A DNA stretch of 64,000 bases from Lysobacteraceae bacterium (GCA_004143945.1 SEHB01000002.1:1-64000); one strand, 5' to 3'; shown: positions 38,606-48,520, counted from the first letter of the stretch. Made by a program: numbers and translations. The notes: generated by a model from the letters alone, not told the origin.

Positions 38606-39094
38606 ATGCGCACTCCCCTGTCCCTCTCCGCCGTGCTGTTCGCGAGCGGTAGCCTGCTCGCCGCCGGAGCGGCCTTCGCGGGCACGCCGGATGCCGCCGA
38701 CGGCAGCCGCCACCAGCGCCGCGCAGCGATGCAGCAGCAGATATTCGAACGCCTCGACGCCGACCATGACGGCGAGGTCAGCCGCGCCGAATACAAGGCC
38801 TGGGTCGACGGCCGCTTCGACAAGCTCGACGTGAACGGCGACGGCAGCGTCGACGCCGACGAGGTCGCGCGCTCGCCCGCGACCGCCGAACGCGTGAACA
38901 AGCGCGCCGAAGGCTTCGTCAGGCGCTACGACAGCAGCGGCAGCGGCAAGGTCACGCGCAGCGACTTCGAGGCGAAGGAAATGGCGCGCTTCGAGCGCAT
39001 CGGCGCAGGCGCCGCGAGCGTGACGAAGGAGCAGTTCGCGAAGTCGCGCCCGTCCCGCCTCCGCGGCGCCGCGGAGGCACCGTCGATCGACTGA
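38606..39094 (+). CDS. Secreted EF-hand calcium-binding protein
   Basis: A 162-residue exported protein with a signal peptide (about 1-25, ending GAAFA) and three EF-hand loops: DADHDGEVSRAE at 51-62, DVNGDGSVDADE at 75-86 and DSSGSGKVTRSD at 109-120. The first two have full sets of acidic ligands; the third ends in Asp instead of Glu. Such proteins may buffer or sense periplasmic calcium, but no specific role is evident. The ATG at 38606 is preferred because it gives the signal peptide. Confidence 0.82.
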   Translation: MRTPLSLSAVLFASGSLLAAGAAFAGTPDAADGSRHQRRAAMQQQIFERLDADHDGEVSRAEYKAWVDGRFDKLDVNGDGSVDADEVARSPATAERVNKRAEGFVRRYDSSGSGKVTRSDFEAKEMARFERIGAGAASVTKEQFAKSRPSRLRGAAEAPSID

Positions 39095-39270
39095 ACCACC
39101 CAAGCCGCGATACTGGCGCGGGCCGGGATCCGGCGCTGGCGCAACGGACGCCGACCGAACAGACCGGTCGTCCGTCTGCGACCTTCAGCGCATGGCGGCA
39201 ATGGGCGCACCCTTGCGGCGCGGAATCGGGCATCATCGACCCGCAACGCCATCCGACCCGAAGGACCTTC

Positions 39271-39750
39271 ATGGCCACCCGCGAGCTGATCCTGCTGCGC
39301 CATGCGCATGCCGACGCTGCCTCACCCGGCCAGGACGACATCGCGCGCGTGCTGAGCCTGCGCGGCGAAGCCGAGGCCGACTCCGCGGGTGAGTGGCTGA
39401 AACAACACGGCGCCGCGCCCGACCGCGTGCTCTGCTCGCCCTCGGCCCGCACGCGCGAAACCTGCGAACGCGTGCTGTTCGCACTCGGCTACGCGGACCT
39501 GCGCAGCGACGCGCGCATCTACGACGCGACGCCGGGCACCCTGATCCGCGTGCTCGACGATCATGCCGACGCGGGCTCGATCCTGCTGGTCGGGCACAAT
39601 CCGGGACTCGAGAACCTCGTCGCACTGCTGGCCGAAGGCGCTTCCGACTCCGGCCGGGGCATGCCGCCGGCAGCGGTCGCATGGCTCGGCCTCGCCGATG
39701 GCGCGCTCGAGCCGGGCACCGCCGACGTGCGTCACTTCTGGTGGCCGTGA
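39271..39750 (+). CDS. sixA: Phosphohistidine phosphatase SixA-like
   Basis: A cytoplasmic histidine phosphatase superfamily enzyme. E. coli SixA removes phosphate from phosphohistidine in signalling or PTS proteins. The 159-residue protein has the catalytic RHAHAD motif at residues 10-15, CSPSARTRETCE in the substrate pocket and the second His in LVGHNPGLE. The length matches the SixA branch. A YceI gene follows after 15 nt, so they may share a transcript. Confidence 0.88.
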   Translation: MATRELILLRHAHADAASPGQDDIARVLSLRGEAEADSAGEWLKQHGAAPDRVLCSPSARTRETCERVLFALGYADLRSDARIYDATPGTLIRVLDDHADAGSILLVGHNPGLENLVALLAEGASDSGRGMPPAAVAWLGLADGALEPGTADVRHFWWP

Positions 39751-39765
39751 AACCGGGATTGCGCC

Positions 39766-40365
39766 ATGCATCCGCTGCACCGCCGCGTCGCCCTGCTGTT
39801 CGGCCTGCTGCTCGCACCATTGCCCGCGGTCGCGGCCGAAGGTGAGCTGATCCGGCTCGACGCGTCGCGTTCGGAAGTCGGATTCAAGGTCAAGGTGATG
39901 TGGCTGCTCGGCGTGAACGGCCGTTTCGGCCGCGTGGAAGGCACCGTGCGGGCCGACCCGTTCCGCAACCGCCTCACGGTCGATGCGAGCATCGACGTGA
40001 CCTCGATCAGCATGGGTCGGCGTTCCTACGAGGAATGGGTGAAGTCGGAGGAGTTCTTCGACGCCGCCGAGTACCCGCGCATCCTGTTCGTGTCCGAGCC
40101 GTTCCCGCGCGCGCGCCTGCAATCGGGCGGCGAATTGCGCGGGGACCTCACGATGCGCGGCGTGCGCCAGCCGGTGCGCTTCGACCTGCGCCCGGCCGAG
40201 TGCGATCGGCCCGCCTACGATTGCCCGATCCACGTCGAGGGCCAGGTCAAGCGCTCGCAGTTCGGCATGGGCTCGCATCGCGGCACGCTCGCCGATCGCG
40301 TCGACCTCGAGTTCTCGGTGTTCGCGCTGCCCGCGGTACCCGATCCGGGTGCAGCGCCGGGATGA
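39766..40365 (+). CDS. YceI-family periplasmic protein, copy 1
   Basis: Exported lipocalin-like protein of the YceI family, thought to bind isoprenoid-type lipids. The 199-residue product has a signal peptide (about 1-23, ending AVAA). The YceI core follows, with SEVGFKVKVMWLLGVNGRFG, SISMGRRSYEEWVKSEEFFD, LTMRGVRQPVRF and FGMGSHRGTLADRVDLEF. Its stop overlaps the start of the phospholipase-D lipoprotein gene in ATGA, so the two are coupled. A second YceI gene lies at 49644. Confidence 0.87.
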   Translation: MHPLHRRVALLFGLLLAPLPAVAAEGELIRLDASRSEVGFKVKVMWLLGVNGRFGRVEGTVRADPFRNRLTVDASIDVTSISMGRRSYEEWVKSEEFFDAAEYPRILFVSEPFPRARLQSGGELRGDLTMRGVRQPVRFDLRPAECDRPAYDCPIHVEGQVKRSQFGMGSHRGTLADRVDLEFSVFALPAVPDPGAAPG

Positions 40366-42200
40366 AGCCTGTCGCATCGCGCCTGCGCATGCTCGCGCGC
40401 ATCGTGGGCTGCCTCGCGCTGGCAACGCTCGGCGGATGCGGCCTCAACCGCGAACTCGCGCGCCGCGCCGACGTCGTCGTCGCGGCGGAGCGCCCGCACG
40501 GCAGCGACTGCGACCGCGCCGACCGCTGCGCGATCGCGAGCCCGTACCGGCGCCTCGTCGAGGAGGCGCGCGCCGCGAGCACGCCCGCGGCGCCGGTCCA
40601 CTACGTCGACCTGCTCGAGCGCGGCGAGGATTCGCTGCTGCTGCGCATCCACCTGATCCGCTCGGCGCAGCGGAGCATCGACATCCAGACCTTCATCTGG
40701 GCCGAGGACAGCTCCGGCTGGCTCATGCTCGACGAACTCGCGGCCGCGGCGCGGCGCGGCGTGCGCGTGCGCGTGCTTGCCGACCAGTTGTTCGCGCTCG
40801 ACGACGTGGAATGGCTCGAGCGCATCGCGCGCGAGCACGTCAACCTCCAGTTCCGCCTGTACAACCCGACGTTCCACGAGGCGGTCACGCAGCCGCTCGA
40901 GTTCGCCGCGAGCCTTGTGTGCTGCTTCGCACGCTTCAACCAGCGCATGCACAACAAGCTCGTGCTCGTCGACGGCGAGATCGGGATCGCGGGCGGGCGC
41001 AACGTCGAGGATCGTTATTTCGACTGGGACCAGGCGTTCAACTACCGCGACCGCGACGCGCTCGTGATCGGCCCCGTCGCGGGCGCCGCGATGCAGGCCT
41101 CGTTCGAACAGTTCTGGACGCACCCGCGCGCGGCACCGCTGACGCGCCTCAACGACGTCAACCGGCGCCTCGTCGCGCACGCGGGCGAGGCGCACCGGAT
41201 CGAGCCGCCGCCCGACGCGGACTGGATGCGCATCGACCGGCTGCGTGCGCGCGCGTCGGATCCGGCGCTGCTGGAAGCCAGGTTCGTTGCGCGCGCGCAG
41301 CGCACCGGCGAGGTCGCCTACTTCTCGGACGCACCCGACAAGGCCGCGCGGCCCGACGATCCCGACGAAGCGCGGCTCACGCGCCACATCATCGACCTGC
41401 TGCAGGGCGCGCGATCGCAGATCGTGCTCGAGACGCCCTATCTCGTCTTCAGCAAGCGCGCGCGCGCGGTGTTCCGGGAGATCGGCGAGCGCCGACCGCG
41501 CCTGCCGATCATCGTGTCGACGAACTCGCTCGCCGCCACCGATGCGTTCTACGTCTACGCGCTGTCGCACAAGTACAAGAAGCGCTACCTCACGCGCTAC
41601 GGGTTCCGCATCCACGAATTCAAGCCGTTTCCCGGCGATGCGGTGGACTTCGTCGCCGACTACGCGCGGCTCGCGGGCGGCGCCAACCAGGACGGCTACG
41701 AGCGCTACGGCCGTGCACCGCTGCTGCGCGGCGGCGTGCGGCTCGGCCTGCACGCGAAGTCGCTCGTGATCGACGACCGCATCGCGATGATCGGCTCGCA
41801 CAACTTCGACCCGCGCTCGGACGACTACAACACCGAATCGGGTTTCATCTTCTATGACGGCGCGGTCGCCGCGCGCGCGCGCGCCGGCATCCTGCGCAAC
41901 ACGGAGCCGCAGAACGCCTGGATCATCGCGCGCAGCAAGCGCGCGCCCAAGCTGATCGGCAAGATCAACAACGTGATCGGCGATCTTTCGACCGCGCTGC
42001 CGCTGTTCGACCTGTGGCCGTTCCGCTACGCGAGCAGCTTCGAACTCCGGCCCGGCTGCGCGCCTTCCTTCCCGGGCGAACCCGGGTTCCGGGAATGCCA
42101 CGAGGACGTCGGAGACTTCCCCGAGGTCGACCTCCCGCTGAAGACGATCTACACGCGGATCGTGACCGCGTTCGGTGCCGGCCTCGTCGGAATCCTCTGA
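40362..42200 (+). CDS. Phospholipase D-family lipoprotein (cardiolipin synthase-like)
   Basis: A 612-residue member of the PLD/cardiolipin synthase superfamily, predicted to act on phospholipids at the membrane. The N-terminus has a lipobox-like ATLGGC with Cys26. Two HKD catalytic motifs are present: HNKLVLVDGEIGIAGGRN near residue 197 and HAKSLVIDDRIAMIGSHNFD near 463. Both match HxK(x)4D(x)6G(S/G)xN. The ATG at 40362 overlaps the YceI stop. Location and length suggest the ClsC/YmdC-like branch, but the reaction is not proven. Confidence 0.88.
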   Translation: MKPVASRLRMLARIVGCLALATLGGCGLNRELARRADVVVAAERPHGSDCDRADRCAIASPYRRLVEEARAASTPAAPVHYVDLLERGEDSLLLRIHLIRSAQRSIDIQTFIWAEDSSGWLMLDELAAAARRGVRVRVLADQLFALDDVEWLERIAREHVNLQFRLYNPTFHEAVTQPLEFAASLVCCFARFNQRMHNKLVLVDGEIGIAGGRNVEDRYFDWDQAFNYRDRDALVIGPVAGAAMQASFEQFWTHPRAAPLTRLNDVNRRLVAHAGEAHRIEPPPDADWMRIDRLRARASDPALLEARFVARAQRTGEVAYFSDAPDKAARPDDPDEARLTRHIIDLLQGARSQIVLETPYLVFSKRARAVFREIGERRPRLPIIVSTNSLAATDAFYVYALSHKYKKRYLTRYGFRIHEFKPFPGDAVDFVADYARLAGGANQDGYERYGRAPLLRGGVRLGLHAKSLVIDDRIAMIGSHNFDPRSDDYNTESGFIFYDGAVAARARAGILRNTEPQNAWIIARSKRAPKLIGKINNVIGDLSTALPLFDLWPFRYASSFELRPGCAPSFPGEPGFRECHEDVGDFPEVDLPLKTIYTRIVTAFGAGLVGIL

Positions 42201-42335
42201 GCGCGGCAGGCTGCACTCGTCGGCCGCCGGGTGGAGTTTCGGTCGCGATCGGGAGTTCCGGATCCGGGCACGCCGCATTGACGCCCCAACCCCGCCTCGC
42301 TAGTCTCTCCAGTCGCTTTTCCCCGGGAGCCGTCC

Positions 42336-42914
42336 ATGTCGCTGGCCATCACGATCGAGATCGGCGACGCCGACCTCCAGCACTTCATTTCCGCGATGCA
42401 ACGCGCACAGGAAGAGGCGAAGAACCTCTCCCCGCGCGAGATCACCGAGGCGGCTTCGAGGCTGCTCGTCGACGGCCACAAGGTCGCGCTGCCGCACTTC
42501 ATCGCGGAGCGCCTCGCCAAGCTCGACAGCATGATCGCGATGACCCAGGACGAAGGCTTCTCGCTGCCCGAGGAAGACCGCCAGCGCGTGCTCGCGTGCC
42601 TGACCTACTTCGCCAATCCGCAGGACATCATCCCGGACTCGGTACCCGTGCTGGGCTTCCTCGACGACGCGATCATGATCGAACTGTGCGTGCGCGAACT
42701 GCAGCACGAGATCGAGGCCTACGAGGATTTCGTCGCCTACCGCAGCGACGAGGCCGCGCGTCGCGGCGTCGACGTGGCCGCGCTGAAGACCGAACGCGTG
42801 GAATGGGCGGAGGCCCGTCGCGTCGAGCTGATCGACCGCATGCGCAAGCGCCGCGGCCAGAGCTACCAGAAGAGCGGCGGCTGGAAGCCCACGCTGTTCA
42901 GCTTCCGCGGCTGA
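42336..42914 (+). CDS. DUF1232 (YkvA-like) protein
   Basis: A 192-residue protein of unknown function with a DUF1232 segment at about residues 85-115. It reads CLTYFANPQDIIPDSVPVL, followed by GFLDDAIMI. DUF1232 is usually a short membrane-associated module. The flanking N-terminal and C-terminal parts are charged and helical. GGGAG lies 7 nt before the ATG at 42336. It converges on the RDD gene. Confidence 0.78.
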   Translation: MSLAITIEIGDADLQHFISAMQRAQEEAKNLSPREITEAASRLLVDGHKVALPHFIAERLAKLDSMIAMTQDEGFSLPEEDRQRVLACLTYFANPQDIIPDSVPVLGFLDDAIMIELCVRELQHEIEAYEDFVAYRSDEAARRGVDVAALKTERVEWAEARRVELIDRMRKRRGQSYQKSGGWKPTLFSFRG

Positions 42915-43025
42915 TCACCCGCGGCACCCGCGCCGCCCGCTGCATGAGCGGCGCCGGCGCGACCTGCAGCTTGCGATACCGCCGCGCGACCCGATCGCGC
43001 GGCCGCGCCTCCTGCCAGGAGCGCG

Positions 43026-44132
43026 CTACCAGCGAAGTCCCGCGGCGAGCCCGAGGCCGACCAGCAGCGGCACCGCGCCGAGGCCGACGATGTTGACGAG
43101 CCAGCCGTACCACGGCATCGGCGGGCGCTCGCTCGGCATCGCGCGACCGTATTCGACCGTGTCGAACACCACGCAGGTGTCCGCGATCATGTCGTGCAGC
43201 GCGCGCTTGCGCTCGGTCCATGCCGCGATCAGGTAGCCGATCCCGAACAGCGCACCCGACACGATCTTGCCGAAGTAGCGCCCGCTCGCGCGGCCGAAGC
43301 CGATGCGACGGCCACGCTCGTCGACGACCTTGATCCCGAGCGCGCGCTTGCCCGGCGTCGCCTGCGCGGCGCCGCTTTCGAACAGCGCGAAGTACAGCCA
43401 CTGGATCACCAGCGACGCGGCGCCGAGGAGGCCGGCCGTCGCGAGCAGCGCACCGACACCGCTCTCCATGCCCATCGTGCCGAGGACCGCGAACGACAGC
43501 GCGCCTTGCAGGATCGCGAGTGCGACGCCGAGCAGCAGGCCGTCGATGATCATCGCGGCGCAGCGCCGCCAGAACCCCGCATGCACCGCGGGCGAATCGG
43601 GCAGCACCAGCGCGAGGCTCGGCGCGGTCGCCGCTTTCGAGCGCGGCACCGGCGTGACCGAAATGTCGCCTGCGTGGAACGGCTTCTCCGGCAGCGGCTC
43701 GCTGCGCGGCGCCGGCGCGACGTCCGGCGCTGCGGCCAGGTCGAGCGCGCGATACGGCTTCCAGTCCTTCGAGCCGACTTCGGCCACGCTCATCGTCGCG
43801 GGCCAGAGCCCATGCTCGATGCGCTCCTCGACCAGCACGCGCGGCACAGGGCCGCGCGGCTTGCCGTCGAGCAACAGGAACAGCGCCGCGCGCTCGTCCG
43901 GCGCGCAGATCTCGCTCGCCGCGCCCACCGCTGCCGCGCCTGCCTGCAGCGTCTGCAGCTTGCCCAGTTCGTCGCTGTGCTTGATCGCGAGCGGCGCGCG
44001 CGCGCGCAGCTGCGACTCGAAGCGCTCGGGCTCCATGCGGAAGTACGCGGCCAGCGCGGGCCATACCGCCTCGGGCGAATGGCCCGGCAGGACTTCGCCG
44101 GTCAATACCAGTGCGTAGCTACCGTTCTCCAT
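43026..44132 (-). CDS. RDD-family membrane protein
   Basis: A 368-residue membrane protein of unknown function. The soluble N-terminal half (about 1-180) includes a GYF-2-like stretch with LLLDGKPRGPVPRVLVEERI. The C-terminal half is an RDD domain (about 185-330) with GFWRRCAAMIIDGLLLG, TPGKRALGIKVVDERG and four to five membrane helices. Some RDD proteins have been linked to ion transport or export. GGAGGG lies 4 nt before the ATG at 44132. The thiolase gene precedes it by 22 nt on the same strand. Confidence 0.8.
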   Translation of the reverse strand: MENGSYALVLTGEVLPGHSPEAVWPALAAYFRMEPERFESQLRARAPLAIKHSDELGKLQTLQAGAAAVGAASEICAPDERAALFLLLDGKPRGPVPRVLVEERIEHGLWPATMSVAEVGSKDWKPYRALDLAAAPDVAPAPRSEPLPEKPFHAGDISVTPVPRSKAATAPSLALVLPDSPAVHAGFWRRCAAMIIDGLLLGVALAILQGALSFAVLGTMGMESGVGALLATAGLLGAASLVIQWLYFALFESGAAQATPGKRALGIKVVDERGRRIGFGRASGRYFGKIVSGALFGIGYLIAAWTERKRALHDMIADTCVVFDTVEYGRAMPSERPPMPWYGWLVNIVGLGAVPLLVGLGLAAGLRW

Positions 44133-44154
44133 GCATCCCTCCCGCTCGGCGCCA

Positions 44155-45441
44155 TCATGGCTGGGGTCGTTCGATGATCGCGGTCACGCCCATCCCGCCC
44201 GCGGTGCAGATCGAGACGAGGCCGCGGCCCGATCCGCGCTGCTCGAGCATCTTCGCGAGCGTCGCGACGATGCGTGCGCCGGTGGCCGCGAAGGGGTGGC
44301 CGGCGGCGAGGCTCGAGCCGTTCACGTTGATCTTCGCCGGATCGATCGCACCAAGCGGCCGTTCGAGGCCGAGCCGGTCGCGGCAGTAGGCGGGCGACTC
44401 CCACGCGCGCAAGGTGCACAGCACCTGCGCCGCGAACGCCTCGTGGATCTCGTAGTAGTCGAAATCCTGCAGCGTGAGCCCGGCCTCGGCGAGCATGCGC
44501 GGCACGGCGATCGTCGGCGCCATCAGCAGCCCCTCGCCGTGCACGAAGTCGACCGCGGCGACGCGCGCGTGCGTCAGGTAAGCCTGCGCCTTCAGTCCGT
44601 GCGCGGCGGCCCACTCGTCGCTCGCGATCAGCACTGCGGCGCTGCCGTCGGACAGCGCGCTCGAATTGCCCGCGGTCAGCGTGCCGTGGCCCGAGGTCTT
44701 GTCGAACGCGGGCTTGAGCGTGGCCAGCTTCTCGAGCGAGGTGTCGGCGCGCAGCACGTTGTCGCGGTCGACGCCGCGGAACGGCACCACGAGGTCTTCG
44801 AAGAACCCGCGATCGTAGGCGGCGGCGAGCTTGCGGTGGCTTTCGAACGCGAGCCGATCCTGCTCTTCGCGGCCGATGTTCCATTCGCGCGCCATCAGCT
44901 CGCAGTGGTCGCCCATCGACTTACCGGTGCGCGGCTCGGCGACGCCCGGGAACGAAGGCTTGAGTTCGGACAGCGAGAAGCCCTTGACCGCGGCTTCCGC
45001 CTTCTGCAGCGGCGCGCGCGCGCGGTTCATCGCGAGCATCCGCTGCTGCAACGGCCGCGAGTAGACGATCGGCACGTCGCTGGTGGTGTCGGCACCGCCC
45101 GCGATGCCGGCCTCGATCTGGCCCGCGGCGATCTTGTTCGCGATCAGGATCGCGTTGTCGAGCGAGGTTCCGCAGGCGCGCGCGGTGGTGATGCCCGGCG
45201 TGGTCGGCGCAAGCCCCGACGACAGCGTCGCCTCGCGCGCGAGGTTCCAGTCCGACGCGTGCTTGATCACCGCGCCATAGGCGACTTCGCCGAGTTCGAG
45301 CCCGTGCAGGCCGAAGCGTTCGACGAGGGTGCCGAGCGTCTTGACCGCCATGCCGAAGTTGCCGACGTCGGCATAGGCCGTGTTGTTGCGGCAGAACGGA
45401 ATCCGCACGCCGCCGATGATGCCTGCCCGTTTCGCGCTCAC
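44155..45441 (-). CDS. Acetyl-CoA C-acyltransferase (thiolase)
   Basis: Thiolase that cleaves 3-ketoacyl-CoA or condenses acyl-CoAs, probably in fatty-acid degradation. The 428-residue protein begins GIIGGVRIPFCRNNTAY, close to the FadI branch. Catalytic Cys is near residue 88 in TTARACGTSLDNA, catalytic His in EIHEAFAAQV and the second Cys in ICTAGGMG. The GTG at 45441 is preceded by GGAAGG 6 nt upstream. A fadJ-like partner is not present in the window, so the exact chain-length role is open. Confidence 0.9.
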   Translation of the reverse strand: MSAKRAGIIGGVRIPFCRNNTAYADVGNFGMAVKTLGTLVERFGLHGLELGEVAYGAVIKHASDWNLAREATLSSGLAPTTPGITTARACGTSLDNAILIANKIAAGQIEAGIAGGADTTSDVPIVYSRPLQQRMLAMNRARAPLQKAEAAVKGFSLSELKPSFPGVAEPRTGKSMGDHCELMAREWNIGREEQDRLAFESHRKLAAAYDRGFFEDLVVPFRGVDRDNVLRADTSLEKLATLKPAFDKTSGHGTLTAGNSSALSDGSAAVLIASDEWAAAHGLKAQAYLTHARVAAVDFVHGEGLLMAPTIAVPRMLAEAGLTLQDFDYYEIHEAFAAQVLCTLRAWESPAYCRDRLGLERPLGAIDPAKINVNGSSLAAGHPFAATGARIVATLAKMLEQRGSGRGLVSICTAGGMGVTAIIERPQP

Positions 45442-45568
45442 GTTCAGCCTTCCATCCTCGTTCAGGAGCGGAATGACGCGCTTCCGCCGGATCCTGGTGC
45501 CATTGTATGACGTCCGCGCGGTACGGTCCGCGCGCCGCCCGCGCGCCCCGGGCGATCCGCGCGCATGC

Positions 45569-46510
45569 TCAGCGATCCGCCTGCAGCGCTGCCGGCATCG
45601 GACCCCAGTGCGCTTCGTTGTGGCGCCAGAGCTCGCGGTACCAGACCCGGAACATCGCGATCTCCTCGCCGCGCGCGTCGTCGCCGAGCGCATCGGTCAT
45701 CGCCTCCGGCGGCAGCCCCTCGCCGGTCACGCGGATCATCGCGTCGAACAGCTCGGTCCACAGCGGCGTGTACGCGATGCGCGCGGCATCGCGCTGCAGC
45801 CGTGCGCGTTCCGCGGCCGCGTCGCGGCTGCCGCCGCGCTTCATCGCAACGCTCTGCACCCACGGCGAGTCGCCGTGCTGCGCGAGCAGTTCGAAGCCGC
45901 AGTGATCGAGGAACAGGCGCACTTCCTCGGGACACGAGAACTGATTGCGCGCGACGTCCTTGCGCTGGGACGGATCGGCGTTGCGGTGCTGCCCGACCTC
46001 GAGCATGAAGCGCCGCCAGCCGACCGGATGGGCGAGGTTCCAGGTATCGAAGAACAGCAGCCCGCCGGGCACCAGCACGCGCGCGAGGTCTTCGAGGTAG
46101 AGCAGCACGTCTTCCTTGTCCATGTGGATGAACACGGCGACGCAGTAGGCCTTGTCGAAACTCGCATCGGCGAGCGTGTCGAAGCGGCTGCGGCGCAGCT
46201 CGGTCAGGCCCACGTTGCCGAGGCCGGCCAGCCGCTCGCGCGCGACGCCGAGCATGTTCGCCGAGATGTCGGCACCTTCCCAATGGGCGACCCGCGGCGC
46301 GAGCTCGCGCCCGATGCGACCGACGCCGCAGCCGAGTTCGAGCACGCGATCGGTCGGCTGCAGCGCGAGTGCCGCCGCGACCTGGCGCGCGGTATAGGCG
46401 CCCGTGAGGCGGGCGACCTCCTCGTTTGCACTGCCGTCGACGGCGATGAACGCGCCGGTGCGGGTGCTCGCCTTGTCGTCCCAGAAGTTCTTGTAGTTGC
46501 TGGCTGCCAT
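45569..46510 (-). CDS. SAM-dependent methyltransferase
   Basis: A 313-residue class I methyltransferase of unknown substrate. Motif I is VLELGCGVGRIGREL at about 57-71, then WEGADISANML and the post-motif LEDLARVLVPGGLLFFDTW typical of small-molecule methyltransferases. The C-terminal 100 residues are not recognised. The ATG at 46510 gives an N-terminus MAASNYKNFWD; longer in-frame extensions would run through the acetyltransferase gene and are rejected. Confidence 0.82.
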   Translation of the reverse strand: MAASNYKNFWDDKASTRTGAFIAVDGSANEEVARLTGAYTARQVAAALALQPTDRVLELGCGVGRIGRELAPRVAHWEGADISANMLGVARERLAGLGNVGLTELRRSRFDTLADASFDKAYCVAVFIHMDKEDVLLYLEDLARVLVPGGLLFFDTWNLAHPVGWRRFMLEVGQHRNADPSQRKDVARNQFSCPEEVRLFLDHCGFELLAQHGDSPWVQSVAMKRGGSRDAAAERARLQRDAARIAYTPLWTELFDAMIRVTGEGLPPEAMTDALGDDARGEEIAMFRVWYRELWRHNEAHWGPMPAALQADR

Positions 46511-46568
46511 GTGGGCCCGTGTAGGTAAGGTGGCGCAAGGACACGATGGTACATGCATCCCCGCATGC

Positions 46569-47045
46569 TCAGGGATCGGCGGCCTCGCCGAAACCGCGCT
46601 CGTACACGCGATAAACGGCCTCGTGCATGCCGAGCGCGGCATAGGTCGCCTGTGCCCGCGCATTGTCGCGCTCCACGTACAGGCGCAGGCCGACGACGCG
46701 CTGCGCCGCACGCGCGCGTCGTTCGACTTCCGCGTGCAGGGCGCGGAACACGCCGGTCCGCCGCGCGTCGGGCCGTACATGCACGCTCTGCAGCCACCAC
46801 CAGTCGCCGTTGCGCCAGTCGCTCCACTCGCGCGTGACCATGAGGCACCCGAGCGCGGCCTGTCCGCGCGTCGCGACGAGATAGAACCCGCGCGCCGGCG
46901 CGTCGAACAACGCCGCCACGCCAGCCGCGAGCAGCGCGCGATCGAGGTCGCGTCGCTCGGTTTCCCGCGCCATCGCCGCATTGCATTCGACGAGGAACGC
47001 GATGTCTTCGCGCGTGGCGTCCCGAACCTGCACCGTTGCATCCAT
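46569..47045 (-). CDS. GNAT-family N-acetyltransferase
   Basis: A 158-residue GNAT acetyltransferase of unknown substrate. It has VRDATREDIAFLVECNAAM, the central WWWLQSVHVRPDARRTGVFRAL with the acetyl-CoA loop (RRTGVFRAL) and LRLYVERDNARAQATYAALGM at the end, a textbook GNAT layout. GGAG lies 6 nt before the ATG at 47045. It lies 74 nt downstream of ntrC on the same strand. Confidence 0.85.
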   Translation of the reverse strand: MDATVQVRDATREDIAFLVECNAAMARETERRDLDRALLAAGVAALFDAPARGFYLVATRGQAALGCLMVTREWSDWRNGDWWWLQSVHVRPDARRTGVFRALHAEVERRARAAQRVVGLRLYVERDNARAQATYAALGMHEAVYRVYERGFGEAADP

Positions 47046-47119
47046 CGTCTGCTCCACGTCGGCCAGGGCTGATTGGACCACAGGATCGCGCGGCGACCGC
47101 GTGCGTGACGGCGGCGTTC

Positions 47120-48520
47120 CTAGCCCGGCCGCTTGCGCGAACTGCCGAGCTTGCGCGTCAGCGTATTGCGGCCGAGGCCGAGGGCCTTCGCGGCGTTCTG
47201 GCGGTGTCCGCCGTGCGCTTCGAGCGCCGCATCGAGCAGCACGCGGTCGAGACGCGCGAGCGCATCCGCATGGATGCCGGCTTCGCCGGCCGCGAGGCGC
47301 GCGCGCGCCCACTCGCGCAGCGCCTCGTCCCAATGCGCGGGTGAGGCGCCGCGCTGCGCGGGGCCGACCGCCGGCGGCAGGTCGGCCGCACCGATCTCGC
47401 GACCCGGCGCGAGCACCGCGAGGCGCCGGCACAGGTTCTCGAGCTGGCGCACGTTGCCGGGCCAGGGCAGGCGCGCGAGCTGCGCGAGCGCCTCGGCCGT
47501 GAAGCGCTTCGGGGCGCCGCCGGCGAGCGCGGCCGCGCGCGCGAGGAAATGCGGCGCGAGCTGCGCGATGTCCTCGCTGCGCTCGCGCAGTGCGGGCACG
47601 TGCAGCCGCACGACATCGAGCCGATGCAGCAGGTCGGCGCGGAATTCGCCGCGCGCGACCTTCGCGTCGAGGTCCTGGTGGGTGGCCGCGACGACGCGCA
47701 CGTCGGCGCGCAGGAGTTCGCGTCCGCCGACGCGGTAGAACTCGCCCGCGGCGAGCACGCGCAGCAGGCGCGTCTGCAACGCGAGCGGCATGTCGCCGAT
47801 CTCGTCGAGGAACAGGGTCCCGCCCGCGGCCTGCTCGAAGCGGCCCGGATGCCGACGCGCCGCGCCGGTGAACGCGCCCGCTTCGTGCCCGAACAATTCC
47901 GACTCGAGCAGCTCGGACGGGATCGCGGCGGTGTTGAGCGCGATGAACGCATGCGCGGAACGCAGGCTTTCGAGATGCAACGCGCGCGCGACGAGCTCCT
48001 TGCCGGTGCCGGTTTCGCCGGTCACGAGCACCGGCAGCCCGCTCGCGGCGACGCGGCCGATCGCGCGGAACAGCTCGCGCATCGCGGCGCTGCGCCCGAC
48101 CAGTTCGGGCGCCGGAGACGCGTCCTGCGGCGCGTGCGGCGGCGCCTGCTGCTGTGCCTGCGCGAGTGCGCGGCGCGCGGCCGCGACCGCATCGTCGAGG
48201 TCGAACGGCTTGGGCAGGAAGTCGAACGCGCCCGCGCGATAGGCGGCCGCGGTCGACGCGATGTCGGTGTAGGCGCTCATGACGATCACGCACGGGCGCG
48301 GCTCGCAGGCAGCGAGGCGCCCGAGCAGACCGAAGCCGTCGAGGCCCGGCATGCGCACGTCGGTGAACACGAGATCGGGCACGCCTTCGCGCAGCGCCGC
48401 GAGCGCGGACTCGGCGTCGGCGAATTCCCGCGGATCCCAGCCGGCCTCGCGCAGCGCGGCGGCGAGCACGATGCGCACCGCGCGATCGTCGTCGACCACC
48501 CAGATCCTGGCCGCGCTCAT
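47120..48520 (-). CDS. ntrC: NtrC-type sigma-54 response regulator
   Basis: Nitrogen regulator NtrC (GlnG), a sigma-54 activator. The 466-residue protein has a receiver domain with D10-D12 and phospho-acceptor D54 in LVFTDVRMPG. The AAA+ domain has Walker A GETGTGKE near 168, GAFTGA near 217 for sigma-54 contact and FLDEIGDMP. A C-terminal Fis-type helix-turn-helix ends LGLGRNTLTRKL. Its ATG overlaps the ntrB stop (ATGA), so they form an operon. An NtrC-type palindrome abuts the ntrB start. Confidence 0.93.
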   Translation of the reverse strand: MSAARIWVVDDDRAVRIVLAAALREAGWDPREFADAESALAALREGVPDLVFTDVRMPGLDGFGLLGRLAACEPRPCVIVMSAYTDIASTAAAYRAGAFDFLPKPFDLDDAVAAARRALAQAQQQAPPHAPQDASPAPELVGRSAAMRELFRAIGRVAASGLPVLVTGETGTGKELVARALHLESLRSAHAFIALNTAAIPSELLESELFGHEAGAFTGAARRHPGRFEQAAGGTLFLDEIGDMPLALQTRLLRVLAAGEFYRVGGRELLRADVRVVAATHQDLDAKVARGEFRADLLHRLDVVRLHVPALRERSEDIAQLAPHFLARAAALAGGAPKRFTAEALAQLARLPWPGNVRQLENLCRRLAVLAPGREIGAADLPPAVGPAQRGASPAHWDEALREWARARLAAGEAGIHADALARLDRVLLDAALEAHGGHRQNAAKALGLGRNTLTRKLGSSRKRPG